Source: Streptomyces sp. NRRL S-340 (GTDB lineage: Bacteria > Actinomycetota > Actinomycetes > Streptomycetales > Streptomycetaceae). From it: a stretch of DNA of 64,000 nucleotides. Under the pieces are notes generated by a model that saw only the letters and a list, made by a program, of their open reading frames with translations, was not told the origin of the DNA and did not search any database. Both the position numbers and the translations under genes were made by a program. The stretch is from positions 1 to 64,000 of the forward strand of contig NZ_JOIY01000019.1 of NCBI RefSeq assembly GCF_000720185.1, given 5' to 3'. The stretch's first letter is position 1, and every line of letters starts with the position of its first letter. Below, piece after piece: positions 7,897-17,501 of the stretch.

Positions 7897-10359
7897 ATGG
7901 CCCGCCGCAGCACGAAGACCCCGCCGCCCGACGACCCCTACGAGGAGAAGATCCTCGACATCGACGTCGTCGACGAGATGCAGGGCTCCTTCCTCGAGTA
8001 CGCGTACTCGGTCATCTACTCGCGCGCCCTGCCGGACGCCCGGGACGGACTGAAGCCGGTGCACCGCCGCATCGTCTACCAGATGAACGAGATGGGCCTG
8101 CGCCCCGAGCGCGGCTACGTGAAGTGCGCCCGTGTCGTCGGCGAGGTCATGGGCAAGCTCCACCCGCACGGCGACGCGTCGATCTACGACGCGCTGGTGC
8201 GGCTGGCCCAGTCCTTCTCGATGCGTGTCCCGCTGGTCGACGGCCACGGCAACTTCGGCTCCCTGGGCAACGACGACCCGCCCGCCGCGATGCGGTACAC
8301 CGAGTGCCGCATGGCCGAGGCGACGAGCCTGATGACCGAGTCGATCGACGAGGACACGGTCGACTTCGCGCCGAACTACGACGGCCAGGAGCAGGAGCCG
8401 GTGGCCCTGCCCGCCGCCTTCCCGAACCTGCTGGTGAACGGCGCGTCGGGCATCGCCGTCGGCATGGCCACGAACATGCCGCCGCACAACCTGGGCGAGG
8501 TCATCGCGGCGGCCCGGCACCTGATCCGCCATCCGAACGCGGACCTGGACGCGCTGATGCGCCATGTCCCGGGCCCCGACCTGCCCACCGGCGGACGGAT
8601 CGTCGGCCTGTCCGGCATCCGGGACGCCTACGAGTCGGGCCGCGGCACGTTCAAGATCCGCGCCACGGTGTCGGTGGAGACGGTCACCGCCCGCCGCAAG
8701 GGCCTCGTCGTCACCGAGCTGCCCTTCACGGTCGGTCCGGAGAAGGTCATCGCCAAGATCAAGGACCTGGTCGGCGCGAAGAAGATCCAGGGCATCGCCG
8801 ACGTCAAGGACCTCACCGACCGCGAGCACGGACTGCGCCTGGTCATCGAGATCAAGAACGGTTTCGTGCCGGAGGCGGTCCTGGAGCAGCTCTACAAGCT
8901 GACGCCGATGGAGGAGTCCTTCGGCATCAACAACGTCGCCCTGGTCGACGGCCAGCCCCTCACGCTGGGGCTGAAGGAGCTGCTGGAGGTCTACCTCGAC
9001 CACCGCTTCGAGGTCGTGCGGCGCCGCAGCGAGTACCGGCGCGGCAAGCGGCGCGACCGGCTGCACCTGGTCGAGGGCCTGCTCACGGCGCTGGTGGACA
9101 TCGACGAGGTCATCCGGCTGATCCGCTCCAGCGAGAACTCCGCGCAGGCCAAGCAGCGCCTGATGGAGCGGTTCTCGCTCAGCGAGGTGCAGACGCAGTA
9201 CATCCTCGACACGCCGCTGCGCCGGCTGACCAAGTACGACCGTATCGAGCTGGAGGCGGAGAAGGACCGGCTCAACGCGGAGATCGAGGAGCTGACGCGG
9301 ATCCTGGAGTCCGACGCGGAGCTGCGCAAGCTGGTCTCGAACGAACTCGCCGTGGTCGCCAAGAAGTTCGGCACCCCGCGGCGCACGGTCCTGCTGGAGG
9401 CGGGCGCCGTCCAGGTCGCGGCGGTGCCGCTGCAGGTGGCGGACGACCCGTGCCGGGTCCTGCTGTCCTCGACCGGTCTGCTGGCACGCACGTCTGACGA
9501 CGGGCCCTTCCCGCGGGACGCGGACGCCAGGCGGCACAAGCACGACGTGATCGTCTCGGCGGTCCCGGCCACGGCGCGCGGCGAGGTGGGCGTGGTGACG
9601 TCGGCCGGCCGCCTGCTGCGGGTGAACGTCGTGGACCTGCCCCAGCTGCCCCCGACGGCGGCGGCGCCGAACCTGTCCGGCGGCGCGCCGATCGCGGAGT
9701 TCATCTCCCTGGACGACGACGAGACGGTGGTCTGCCTGACCACGCTGGACGAGTCCTCGCCCGGTCTCGCGCTCGGCACGGAGCAGGGCGTCGTCAAGCG
9801 GGTGGTCCCCGACTACCCCGCCAACAAGGAGGAGTTGGAGGTCATCACCCTCAAGGAGGGCGACCGGATCGTCGGCGCGGCCGAGCTGCGCACCGGTGAG
9901 GAGGACCTGGTCTTCGTCACGGACGACGCGCAGTTGCTGCGCTACCAGGCGTCCCAGGTCAGGCCGCAGGGCCGGCCGGCGGGCGGCATGGCGGGCATCA
10001 AGCTCGCCGACGGCGCCAAGGTCATCTCGTTCACGGCGGTGGACCCGGCCGCGGAGGCGGTGGTGTTCACGGTCGCGGGCTCGCGCGGCACGCTGGACGA
10101 CTCGGTGCAGACGACGGCCAAGGTGACACCGTTCGACCAGTACCCGCGCAAGGGCCGGGCCACCGGCGGTGTGCGCTGCCAGCGGTTCCTGAAGGGCGAG
10201 GACTGCCTGTCGTTCGCCTGGGCGGGGCCCACCCCGGCGCTGGCCGCGCAGAAGAACGGCAACCCGGCCGAACTCCCGGAGATCGACCCGCGCCGCGACG
10301 GCTCGGGCGTGTCCCTGCCGAAGACGGTGGCGGTGGTGGCCGGTCCCGCCTGGGCGTGA
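7897..10359 (+). CDS. parC: DNA topoisomerase IV subunit A (GyrA/ParC family)
   Basis: An 820-residue type IIA topoisomerase subunit that breaks and rejoins DNA together with ParE. The winged-helix DNA-cleavage domain contains the catalytic tyrosine Y134 ([10 protein letters not shown]). A tower and coiled coil follow, and a C-terminal six-bladed DNA-wrapping domain starts near residue 510. The start is the ATG after AAGGAG. The true gyrA-gyrB pair of Streptomyces sits together near the origin; this second GyrA-like gene with a separate GyrB-like gene at 25686-27809 fits the ParC/ParE pair. In the quinolone-determining region ([11 protein letters not shown]) alanine 94 occupies the place of GyrA Ser83. 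Confidence 0.95.
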   Translation: MARRSTKTPPPDDPYEEKILDIDVVDEMQGSFLEYAYSVIYSRALPDARDGLKPVHRRIVYQMNEMGLRPERGYVKCARVVGEVMGKLHPHGDASIYDALVRLAQSFSMRVPLVDGHGNFGSLGNDDPPAAMRYTECRMAEATSLMTESIDEDTVDFAPNYDGQEQEPVALPAAFPNLLVNGASGIAVGMATNMPPHNLGEVIAAARHLIRHPNADLDALMRHVPGPDLPTGGRIVGLSGIRDAYESGRGTFKIRATVSVETVTARRKGLVVTELPFTVGPEKVIAKIKDLVGAKKIQGIADVKDLTDREHGLRLVIEIKNGFVPEAVLEQLYKLTPMEESFGINNVALVDGQPLTLGLKELLEVYLDHRFEVVRRRSEYRRGKRRDRLHLVEGLLTALVDIDEVIRLIRSSENSAQAKQRLMERFSLSEVQTQYILDTPLRRLTKYDRIELEAEKDRLNAEIEELTRILESDAELRKLVSNELAVVAKKFGTPRRTVLLEAGAVQVAAVPLQVADDPCRVLLSSTGLLARTSDDGPFPRDADARRHKHDVIVSAVPATARGEVGVVTSAGRLLRVNVVDLPQLPPTAAAPNLSGGAPIAEFISLDDDETVVCLTTLDESSPGLALGTEQGVVKRVVPDYPANKEELEVITLKEGDRIVGAAELRTGEEDLVFVTDDAQLLRYQASQVRPQGRPAGGMAGIKLADGAKVISFTAVDPAAEAVVFTVAGSRGTLDDSVQTTAKVTPFDQYPRKGRATGGVRCQRFLKGEDCLSFAWAGPTPALAAQKNGNPAELPEIDPRRDGSGVSLPKTVAVVAGPAWA

Positions 10360-10513
10360 GGCCGTTCCGGGCCGGGCGGGGAGCCGGCCGGCCCTGGGCG
10401 GGAGGCCGACCGGGTCCCGGCGAGGGGCGCTCGGGGGCCCTTGCGGACCGGGGCGAATCCGTCCCCGCCCGGTCGGATCCGTTCGCGGGCGGGGCGCACC
10501 GTCCGGGCGCGGG

Positions 10514-10601
10514 TCGAATCCGTCCCGGCGCGGGTCGTACCCACCCGGGCGCGGGGTATCGAATCCGTCCCGGCGCGGGTCGTACCCGCCCGGGCGCGGG
10601 G
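10514..10601. repeat. 45-bp period tandem repeat after parC
   Basis: Two 43-bp copies beginning TCGAATCCGTCCCGGCGCG start at 10514 and 10559 and differ at one base. Degenerate further copies flank them (roughly 10494-10644). The repeat lies between the convergent parC and CobW-type genes in a 286-bp interval with no gene that I can recognise. Confidence 0.85.
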
Positions 10602-10645
10602 GCTGAGTCCGTCTTGGCGCGGGCTGGGTCCGTCCCGGACCGGCC

Positions 10646-11812
10646 CTAGACGGGCGGGTCCTCGGTGGGTACGTCCTCCTGGTCGGGACCTTGGACGTAA
10701 CGCAGGACGCCCCACATGCCGTGCTCGTCGGCGTGCGGGGTGTCCTGCTCGCACGCCTGGAGTTCCTTGACGAGGCCGGGGACGTCGGTGCCGGACCCGA
10801 TGAGCACGAGCTGGGTGCGGTGCGGTTCGCCGGCCGGCCAGGGTTCGGGGTAGAAGCGCAGGAACCGGCCCACGGCGTGCACGGCGTAGCGGTTGCGCGG
10901 GTCGTGCGGGCCGAAGCCGACGTACCCCTTGATGCGGTAGAGACCGTCGGGCCGGCTGTCCAGGAATCGCATCAGGCGGCGGGGATCGAGCGGCACGTCG
11001 GAGACGAAGGAGAGGCTGTCGTAGCCGGCGTGCAGATGGCCGGCGTGATGGTCGTGGGCGTCGTCGTGGCCGTCCTGCCCGAAGGCGCCCAGATCGTCGA
11101 AGGACAGCTGGCCGACGCGTTCCTCACCGGGCCGGCAGTCGAACAGGAACTCGGGGTCCACGCGGCCGTAGGAGGCCGGGACGACGGCGGCCCGGTCGAC
11201 GAGGGACCGTACGGTGGCGAGCACCTGTTCGCCGTCGGCGGCGCGGTCGGTCTTGTTGACGACGACCAGGTCCGCGAGGGCGAGGTGCCGGTCGATCTCC
11301 GGGTGCCGGGCCCTGGTGCCGTCGAACTCGGCGGCGTCGACCACCTCGACGAGGCCGCCGTAGACGACCCGGGGGTTCTCGCTGGCCAGCACCATCCGGA
11401 CCAGTTCCTGCGGCTCGGCCAGCCCGCTCGCCTCGACGACGATCACGTCGATGCCGGCGCCGGGGCGGGTCAGCCGGTCCAGGTACTGGTCCAGCTCCCC
11501 CGCGTCCACGGCACAGCACAGGCACCCGTTGCCGAGGGAGACCGTGGAGTCGCCGAGTGCGCCCGCGACCGCCATCGCGTCGATCTCGATGGCCCCGAAG
11601 TCATTGACGATCGCGCCGATCCGGCTGCCGCCGCTGTGGTGGAGGAGGTGGTTGAGCAGCGTGGTCTTCCCGGCGCCGAGGAATCCGGCGAGCACGACGA
11701 CGGGGATCTGGGCGCTGCCCGGGCGCGCGGCGGGCGGGGCGGTGGCCGGGGCCGCGACGGGACCCGGATCGCGGTCCGGGTCCGGGTACGGGTTCCGGAG
11801 CGGCTGGCTCAC
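10646..11812 (-). CDS. CobW/COG0523-family GTP-binding metallochaperone
   Basis: A 388-residue G3E GTPase. Walker A is GFLGAGKT (residues 43-50), the metal-binding CxCC motif is CLCC (97-100), and the guanine-specificity motif is NKTD. A His/Asp-rich stretch (HDDAHDHHAGHLH) lies before the C-terminal CobW_C domain. COG0523 proteins deliver zinc or other metals, or serve cobalamin synthesis; the substrate metal cannot be told here, and I see no Zur box. The GTG at 11812 is preferred because GAGAGG lies 8 nt upstream and the homologous part starts just after it. The first 35 residues are Pro-rich and probably disordered. Confidence 0.92.
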   Translation of the reverse strand: MSQPLRNPYPDPDRDPGPVAAPATAPPAARPGSAQIPVVVLAGFLGAGKTTLLNHLLHHSGGSRIGAIVNDFGAIEIDAMAVAGALGDSTVSLGNGCLCCAVDAGELDQYLDRLTRPGAGIDVIVVEASGLAEPQELVRMVLASENPRVVYGGLVEVVDAAEFDGTRARHPEIDRHLALADLVVVNKTDRAADGEQVLATVRSLVDRAAVVPASYGRVDPEFLFDCRPGEERVGQLSFDDLGAFGQDGHDDAHDHHAGHLHAGYDSLSFVSDVPLDPRRLMRFLDSRPDGLYRIKGYVGFGPHDPRNRYAVHAVGRFLRFYPEPWPAGEPHRTQLVLIGSGTDVPGLVKELQACEQDTPHADEHGMWGVLRYVQGPDQEDVPTEDPPV

Positions 11813-12016
11813 CGTGCGGCCTCTCTCCCAGCGGTGCGGTGCGCGCCCGGGGCGACGGGGCCCGGTGCGGGCGCGCGGACTGACTGCCGCACCAGGATAC
11901 GAGCCGCTCACCGGCCCGGGGACCGCGAGCGGCTCCCCCGCGCGGGGCACCGTCGCGGACCCTGCGGGTCACGCCCTCACGCGCGGGCGCACAGCGTCTG
12001 CCCGCAGGCACCCCTC

Positions 12017-12442
12017 CTACCCCGTGGCGCGGGGATCTTCCGCCGCGTCGGCGCGGGCCTGCTCGTCGATGCGGCGCTTGGCGTCCTTCCAGTCGATCGG
12101 GAGGTGCGCGACGGGCACTTCCCAGAAGGTGAACGTCGAGCGCCGCATGGCCGGACGGAGGCCGGTCATGACGCCCTTGTGCGGTTCCGCCCTGGCGTAC
12201 GTGTCGAGCGCGTCGCGGCTCTCCCACGTCGACAGGGTGAAGAAGACCCCCTTGAACAACTGGGCCTCGAGGGAGGCCCCGAGGGCTCCGGGTGCCTTGC
12301 GCACCTGGCCCCACGCGGAGAGGGACTTCAGGAAGAAGCGCGGGACGTCCTTCAGGGAGCGCAGCTCGAAGCGGGAGGCCATGACGAGGGCGGTGGTGCC
12401 GGGCCGGGCGGGGTTGGGCGTGACCCAGGGAAGAGTGGGCAC
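12017..12442 (-). CDS. DUF3291-like small protein (dimeric alpha/beta barrel type)
   Basis: A 141-residue protein with a GTG start after GGAGG. The central segment (FFTLSTWESRDALDTYARAEPHKGVM) is typical of the DUF3291/antibiotic-biosynthesis-monooxygenase-like fold, whose members form small dimeric alpha/beta barrels. No function can be assigned. It is the downstream neighbour of the CobW gene on the same strand but about 200 nt away, so an operon is uncertain. Its upstream region carries the 9-bp and 6-bp tandem repeats shared with the divergent gene at 12712. Confidence 0.75.
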   Translation of the reverse strand: MPTLPWVTPNPARPGTTALVMASRFELRSLKDVPRFFLKSLSAWGQVRKAPGALGASLEAQLFKGVFFTLSTWESRDALDTYARAEPHKGVMTGLRPAMRRSTFTFWEVPVAHLPIDWKDAKRRIDEQARADAAEDPRATG

Positions 12443-12514
12443 GGTGGGCTCGCCTCCACTGTTGGTGAGTGACGCTATCCAGCTTAGACAGCGCTGCTAT
12501 CCAATGCCAGAAAA

Positions 12515-12559
12515 GAACGCGGAGAACGCGGAGAACGCGGAGAGTGCGGAGAACGCGGA
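12515..12559. repeat. 9-bp tandem repeat, five copies
   Basis: Five consecutive copies of GAACGCGGA (the fourth is GAGTGCGGA) lie in the divergent promoter region between the DUF3291-like gene and the gene at 12712. Confidence 0.95.
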
Positions 12560-12569
12560 GAAGCTGATG

Positions 12570-12617
12570 CGGCTGCGGCTGCGGCTGCGGCTGCGGCTGC
12601 GGCTGCGGCTGCGGCTG
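12570..12617. repeat. 6-bp tandem repeat, eight copies of CGGCTG
   Basis: Eight perfect CGGCTG units follow the 9-bp repeat after a 10-nt spacer, about 95 nt before the start at 12712. Perfect short tandem repeats of this kind are prone to slippage. Confidence 0.95.
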
Positions 12618-12711
12618 CGCGAGTGTCCGCACAGGAGCTGACACGTCAGGGCCGGGGTGCCGGGCGGGCCCGGACGGTCCGCGGGGGTCCGGCCGCAGTA
12701 GGCTCGCCCCT

Positions 12712-13704
12712 GTGAGTACGTGCGCGACCGCCTCCCGGCAGCTCGGCGAACCGTTGTCCGCCACCGCGCCCACGGCGACGACGTGGCTGCTGCTGGAACA
12801 GCCCGGCCCCTGGGGCGCCGAGGCGCTCACGTCCAGCCACCTGGACCCGGTCCTGGGACGCGCACTGGAGCGGGCGGCACAGGGCACCGGCGTCCGGGTG
12901 GCCCTCATCCGCCGCCCCGGACGGCACGCCGACTGCCACACCCCTTCGATGCGGCATGTGTACGCGGCCCACACTCTGCCCGGCGCCACCTGGCTGCACG
13001 GCGCGGTGACGGCAGCCCCCGAACAGTTGCTGGACCTCGACTTCACCGCCCTCGGCAGGGGTGACCACCACACCTTCGACACGGTCCTGACGGGCGGGCC
13101 GCACACAGCGGGCCCGCTCGCCCTCGTGTGCACCAACGGCCGGCGCGACCGGTGCTGCGCCCTGCTGGGCCGGCCCCTCGCCGCGGAACTCGCCTCCCGC
13201 GGGGTCCGGGACACCTGGGAGGTCTCGCACCTGGGCGGCCACCGCTTCTCCCCCACCCTGCTCGTCCTCCCCCACGGGTACGCGTACGGACGCGCCGAGG
13301 CCCGCTTGGTCGAAGAGGCCCTGCACGGCGTACGGGAGGGCCGGGTCGTGCTCGACGGCTGCCGGGGCCGCAGCGCCTGGGAGCGGCCCGCGCAGGCCGC
13401 CGAACTGGCCGTGCGCGAGGCGGCCGGCGAGTACCGTGCCGACGCGCTGACCGTCGTACGCACCGCCCCGCTGGCCGTTCCCGGCGTACCGGACCCGGCC
13501 CGTGCGCCGCGCCCGGAGGGAGCCGCGCCCTGCTGGGAGGTGACCGTCGCCCACGTCGACGGGCGCCGCTGGCACGTCACCGTGGCACGGGGCGCTTCCG
13601 GTCCGCCGCGCGCGGAGAGCTGCGGAGCGTCGGCGCTCGGCACCCCGGCCCGCATGGACGTGCTGGCCGTCCGTGAACTGGCGGTGCCCGGGCCGCACCA
13701 CTGA
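12712..13704 (+). CDS. sucrase/ferredoxin-like domain protein
   Basis: A 330-residue protein of the Suc_Fer-like (PF06999-type) family, thioredoxin-fold proteins related to small [2Fe-2S] ferredoxins. The recognisable core is the cysteine-bearing segment CTNGRRDRCCALLG and the following HLGGHRFSPTL. Cys-rich positions near the N-terminus (ADCH) and the core would be the metal or redox ligands. Despite the family name, sucrase activity is not established and a redox role is more likely. The start is the GTG at 12712. It is followed by 187 nt carrying 32-bp repeats before the sensor kinase gene, so it is probably a separate unit. Confidence 0.82.
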   Translation: MSTCATASRQLGEPLSATAPTATTWLLLEQPGPWGAEALTSSHLDPVLGRALERAAQGTGVRVALIRRPGRHADCHTPSMRHVYAAHTLPGATWLHGAVTAAPEQLLDLDFTALGRGDHHTFDTVLTGGPHTAGPLALVCTNGRRDRCCALLGRPLAAELASRGVRDTWEVSHLGGHRFSPTLLVLPHGYAYGRAEARLVEEALHGVREGRVVLDGCRGRSAWERPAQAAELAVREAAGEYRADALTVVRTAPLAVPGVPDPARAPRPEGAAPCWEVTVAHVDGRRWHVTVARGASGPPRAESCGASALGTPARMDVLAVRELAVPGPHH

Positions 13705-13736
13705 GCCCGCCGGGAACCGCCGGGGGAGAACCGGCG

Positions 13737-13800
13737 GGGAGAGAGCGGCACGCGGAACCGGCTCGGCCGGGAGAGAGCGGCACGCGGAACCGGCTCGGCC
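13737..13800. repeat. 32-bp perfect tandem duplication upstream of the sensor kinase
   Basis: Two identical 32-bp copies beginning GGGAGAGAGCGGCACGCGG occupy 13737-13768 and 13769-13800. A degenerate third copy follows at 13801-13832. The array ends about 60 nt before the sensor kinase start. Confidence 0.95.
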
Positions 13801-13891
13801 CGGACAGTCGCGGCGCGGGAATCGGCTGCGCCGGGAGATCCGCGCCACACCACCTGGGGCGGCCGCCGTCGCGCACCGTACCGTCATCCGC

Positions 13892-15706
13892 ATGAGCACG
13901 ACTGCCCCCGCACGCCGCCGACGCCTGGGCCTGCCCCGGCGGGCGTTCTCCCAGGTGCTGCTGATGCAGCTGGCGATCGCCGCGGGAGTCGCCGTCCTGG
14001 CGACCGGGCTGTTCCTCGCGCCGCTCAGCCACCAGCTGGACGACCAGGCGATGCGGCGCGCCCTCTCGATCGCCGAGACCACCGCCGAGAACCCGCAGAT
14101 CGCCCGCGACCTCCAGCACACCCCGCCCAGCGCGGACGGGCCGGTGCAGCGGGAGGCGGAGCGGATCCGCAGCGCGACGGGGGCCGAGTACGTCGTGGTG
14201 ATGGACCTGCGGGGCACACGCTGGTCGCACGCCGATCCGCAGCAGATCGGCAGGATCGTCTCGACGAGTCCCGAAGCCCCCCTGGCCGGCCAGAAGGTCA
14301 TGCAGATCGACACCGGCACCCTGGGCCGCTCCGCCCGCGGCAAGGTGCCGCTCTACGACGACCGCCACCACATCGTCGGGGCGGTCTCGGTCGGCATCGC
14401 CTACACGAGCGTCCGCGCCCGCCTGGTCGACGCCATCCCAGGACTGCTCGCGTACGCGGGCGGAGCCCTGGCCGTCGGCGCGCTGGCCGCCTGGCTGGTC
14501 TCCCGGCGGGTGCAGCGGCAGACCAGGGACCTGGCCTTCTCCGACATCGCGGCCCTGCTCGCCGAACGGGAGGCCATGCTGCACAGCATCCGCGAGGGCG
14601 TCGTGGCCCTGGACCGGGACGGCCGGGTGCGGCTGCTCAACGACGAGGCGCGACGGCTGCTCGGCATCGGTGACGAGGCCGTGGGCCGTTCCCTGGACGA
14701 GGCGCTCGGCGAGGGCCGTACGACCGACGTCCTGGCCGGGCGGGTGACCGGCACCGACCTGCTCACCGTGCGCGGACAGCGGGTCCTGGTCGCCAACCGG
14801 ATGCCCACCCACGACGGCGGCGCCGTCGCCACCCTGCGCGACCGCACCGAACTGGAGCAGCTCGGCCGGGAACTGGACTCCACCCGGGGCCTGATCGACG
14901 CGCTGCGCGCCCAGGACCACGAACACGCCAACCGCATGCACACACTGCTCGGACTGCTGGAGCTGGAGATGTACGACGACGCGGTGGAGTTCGTGGGGGA
15001 GGTGGTCGGCGACCACCGGGCCACCGCGGAGCAGGTCACCGAGAAGATCCAGGACCCGCTGCTCGCCGCCCTGCTCGTCGGCAAGGCCACGGTCGCCGCC
15101 GAGCGCGGTGTGGCGCTGTGGATCTCGGACCGCACGTGGCTGCCGGACCGGCTGGTCGACCCCCGCGGCCTGGTCACCGTCGTCGGCAACCTCGTGGACA
15201 ACGCCCTCGACGCTGTGGCGGCGACGCCGCACGCGCGCGTGGAGGTCGAGCTGCGCACCCAGGGGCGCAGCGCCGTCCTGAGAGTGCGCGACACCGGTCC
15301 GGGCATCCCGGCCGAGCTGCGCGAACTGGTCTTCACGGAGGGCTGGTCCACCAAGCGGCCACCGGCGCACGGGAAGCGCGGCATAGGGCTCTCCCTGGTG
15401 CGCAGGCTGGCCGAGCGCCAGGGCGGCAGCGCGACGGTGGGAGCGGCGCACGGCGGCGGCGCGGAGTTCACGGTGGTACTGCCCGAGGCGCTGGAGGAGG
15501 GCGCGGGCCCGGCCCCCGCCGCCGCCCCCGCCGGGTCCCTCGCGTCCGCCGGGCCCGTCAGCACCGGCGGACCCGTCGCCACCGGCGGACCCGTGACCAC
15601 CGGCGGGCCCGTGACCACCGGCGGGCCACTCGCGTCCGGCCCCGCCACCGTCACCTCCGGCCCCACCGCAGCTTCCGCCGCTTCCGCCGACGAGGAGGCA
15701 CGGTGA
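13892..15706 (+). CDS. CitA/DcuS-type sensor histidine kinase
   Basis: A 604-residue membrane sensor. TM1 (about 21-43) and TM2 (about 177-203) bracket an extracytoplasmic sCACHE-type domain. A cytoplasmic PAS domain (about 215-325) and a kinase core follow. The core has the CitA/DcuS-style phosphoacceptor region (DHEHANRMHTLLGLLEL), the N box NLVDNALDAV and glycine boxes DTGPGI and GIGLSL. This subfamily usually senses C4-dicarboxylates, citrate or similar carboxylates. The C-terminus extends in a disordered Gly/Pro/Thr tail built of 18-bp repeats. Its TGA overlaps the GTG of the response regulator, so the two are translationally coupled. The nearby ABC importer and second regulator suggest control of solute uptake. 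Confidence 0.93.
   Translation: MSTTAPARRRRLGLPRRAFSQVLLMQLAIAAGVAVLATGLFLAPLSHQLDDQAMRRALSIAETTAENPQIARDLQHTPPSADGPVQREAERIRSATGAEYVVVMDLRGTRWSHADPQQIGRIVSTSPEAPLAGQKVMQIDTGTLGRSARGKVPLYDDRHHIVGAVSVGIAYTSVRARLVDAIPGLLAYAGGALAVGALAAWLVSRRVQRQTRDLAFSDIAALLAEREAMLHSIREGVVALDRDGRVRLLNDEARRLLGIGDEAVGRSLDEALGEGRTTDVLAGRVTGTDLLTVRGQRVLVANRMPTHDGGAVATLRDRTELEQLGRELDSTRGLIDALRAQDHEHANRMHTLLGLLELEMYDDAVEFVGEVVGDHRATAEQVTEKIQDPLLAALLVGKATVAAERGVALWISDRTWLPDRLVDPRGLVTVVGNLVDNALDAVAATPHARVEVELRTQGRSAVLRVRDTGPGIPAELRELVFTEGWSTKRPPAHGKRGIGLSLVRRLAERQGGSATVGAAHGGGAEFTVVLPEALEEGAGPAPAAAPAGSLASAGPVSTGGPVATGGPVTTGGPVTTGGPLASGPATVTSGPTAASAASADEEAR
15551..15640 (+). repeat. 18-bp in-frame repeat, five units, in the kinase tail
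   Basis: Five consecutive 18-bp units of the type GGACCCGTGACCACCGGC encode the hexapeptide pattern G-P-V-x-T-G (last unit GPLASG) in the C-terminal tail of the sensor kinase. Confidence 0.92.
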
Positions 15707-16383
15707 TCGAGGTTCTGGTCGTGGACGACGACACCCGGGTCGCGCGGGTCAACGCCGCGTACGTCGCCAAGGTGCCCGGCTTCCGCGTGGCGGGCCTGGC
15801 GCACAGCGCCGCCGAGGCGCTGCACCGGCTGGAGGCCCTGCCGCGCCCGGACCTGGTGCTCCTGGACCACCATCTGCCGGACCGGACAGGGCTCGACGTG
15901 GTCCGGGAGATGCGCCGCCGCGGCCACCAGAGCGACGTGATCATGGTGACGGCGGCCCGGGACGTGGCGACCGTCCAGGCGGCGATGCGGCACGGCGCGC
16001 TGCAGTACCTGGTCAAACCGTTCACGTTCGCGGGCCTGCGGCCCCGGCTGGAGGCGTACGCCGCGCTGCGCCGCACCCTGGACGGCGGCGGGGAGGCCGA
16101 ACAGGCCGAGGTGGACCGCATCTTCGGGGCGCTGTCCGCGTCCGCGGCGCCGGGTCCGCCCCGGGCGCACTCCCCCACCACCGCCGACCTCGTACGCCAG
16201 ACCCTGATCCGCGCGGACGCGCCGCTGTCGGCGCAGGACGTCGCCGACCGGACGGGGCTGAGCCGGCAGACCGCCCAGCGCTATCTGAAGCTGCTGGAGC
16301 GCGCGGGGCGGGCCCGGCTGACCCTCCGGTACGGCGACGCGGGCCGCCCCGAACACCGTTACGTGTGGGCGGCCCGCGTCTGA
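15703..16383 (+). CDS. CitB/DcuR-type response regulator (first of two paralogues)
   Basis: A 226-residue cytoplasmic regulator. The receiver domain (1-~120) has the acidic pocket DDD and the phosphoacceptor aspartate in LVLLDHHLPDRTGLD, with the conserved Thr (VTAARD) and Lys (LVKPF). A C-terminal helix-turn-helix (QDVADRTGLSRQTAQRYLKLLERAG) is typical of CitB/DcuR regulators. The GTG start follows GAGGAGG and overlaps the kinase stop (GTGA). A close paralogue lies at 19546-20238 on the far side of the ABC transporter. The likely target is the carboxylate- or solute-uptake operon between them, by inference. Confidence 0.94.
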   Translation: MIEVLVVDDDTRVARVNAAYVAKVPGFRVAGLAHSAAEALHRLEALPRPDLVLLDHHLPDRTGLDVVREMRRRGHQSDVIMVTAARDVATVQAAMRHGALQYLVKPFTFAGLRPRLEAYAALRRTLDGGGEAEQAEVDRIFGALSASAAPGPPRAHSPTTADLVRQTLIRADAPLSAQDVADRTGLSRQTAQRYLKLLERAGRARLTLRYGDAGRPEHRYVWAARV

Positions 16384-16445
16384 GGACCCGGCTCACGGGG
16401 CGCGGAGGACACGGTGCGTGTCGCTCCCGCGGCCGGGCACGGGGG

Positions 16446-17501
16446 TCAGCCGATGGCCTTCTTGACGAACTCCGTCGTGAAGGTCTTGCTCAGGTCCACC
16501 TTGGCGTTCTTGATGGTGGGATTGAACGCCTTGAGGACCTTCTCGACGGTCTCGGGACCGTTCGCCGGCATGACGCCGTCCGTGGTGAACATCGGCAGCG
16601 TGCTCTTGATGGCCGCCGCGTACAGGAGCTTGTTGCCCTGCGAGTAGTCGGCGGGCATCTTGTCGGCGATCTCGGTCGCGCTGTGGGTGGACATCCACTT
16701 GAGCGTCTTGACGAACGCGTTGGCCAGCTTCTGGACGGTGTCCTTGTGGCTGTTGACCCACTCCGTCTGCATGTAGAGGCTCGACGACGGGTACGGGCCG
16801 CCGAGCGCCTCCTGCGAACCCTCCGGGGTGCGCATGTCGAGCAGGATCTTGCCGGCCTTCTTGTCCAGGATGGTCGCGACGGTCGGGTCGGTTGTCATAC
16901 CGCCGTCGATGGATCCCTTCTGCAGCGCGGAGATGAACGTCGGTCCGGCACCGACGGCGACCGGGGTGAAGTCGCTGACGTTCACGCCGTTCTTCACCGC
17001 GAGGTACTTGGTGAGGAAGTCGGTCGAGGAGCCGAGGCCGGTGACGCCGAGCTTCTTGCCCTTGAAGTCCTTGGGAGAGGTGATCTCCCCCTCGGCCTTG
17101 GCGGAGACCACCTCCACCTCACCCGGCGCGTGCGAGAACTGCACCACGGACTCGATGTCCTTGCCCTTGACCTGGAGGTCGAGGGTGTGGTCGTAGAAGC
17201 CGACGGCGCCCTGGACCTGGCCGGAGACGAGCGCGGTCTCGGCCTGGACGCCGGCGGGCTCGCTGAGCAGTTCCACGTTCAGTCCCTCGGCGGAGAAGAA
17301 GCCGAGGCGCTGGGTGAGCATGGCGGGCATGTAGATGACCTTGTCCAGGCCGCCGACCATGATCTTGACGTGCTCGCCCTTGCCGCCGCCGCTGCCGCTG
17401 CCGGCCGCCGAGCCGGCCGCGTCGTTGGCGCAGGCGGTGAGGGAGGACAGGGCGAGCAGGCCGGTGGCGGCCGACGCCGCGAGTCTGGTGGTCTTGCGCA
17501 T
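16446..17501 (-). CDS. ABC transporter substrate-binding lipoprotein (NMT1/SsuA/TauA type)
   Basis: A 351-residue exported lipoprotein. The signal sequence ends in the lipobox LTAC, with the Cys at about residue 24, followed by a flexible Gly/Ser stretch. The body is a type-II periplasmic-binding fold of the NMT1/SsuA family (motifs YMPAMLTQRLGFF, LVSGQVQGAVGFYDHTLDLQ, GLGSSTDFLTKYL). Family members bind sulfonates, nitrate, pyrimidines or similar small anions and heterocycles; the ligand here is not evident. It is the last gene of the importer operon, separated from the permease gene by about 214 nt that hold short repeats. It would capture substrate outside the membrane and deliver it to the permease. 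Confidence 0.92.
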   Translation of the reverse strand: MRKTTRLAASAATGLLALSSLTACANDAAGSAAGSGSGGGKGEHVKIMVGGLDKVIYMPAMLTQRLGFFSAEGLNVELLSEPAGVQAETALVSGQVQGAVGFYDHTLDLQVKGKDIESVVQFSHAPGEVEVVSAKAEGEITSPKDFKGKKLGVTGLGSSTDFLTKYLAVKNGVNVSDFTPVAVGAGPTFISALQKGSIDGGMTTDPTVATILDKKAGKILLDMRTPEGSQEALGGPYPSSSLYMQTEWVNSHKDTVQKLANAFVKTLKWMSTHSATEIADKMPADYSQGNKLLYAAAIKSTLPMFTTDGVMPANGPETVEKVLKAFNPTIKNAKVDLSKTFTTEFVKKAIG

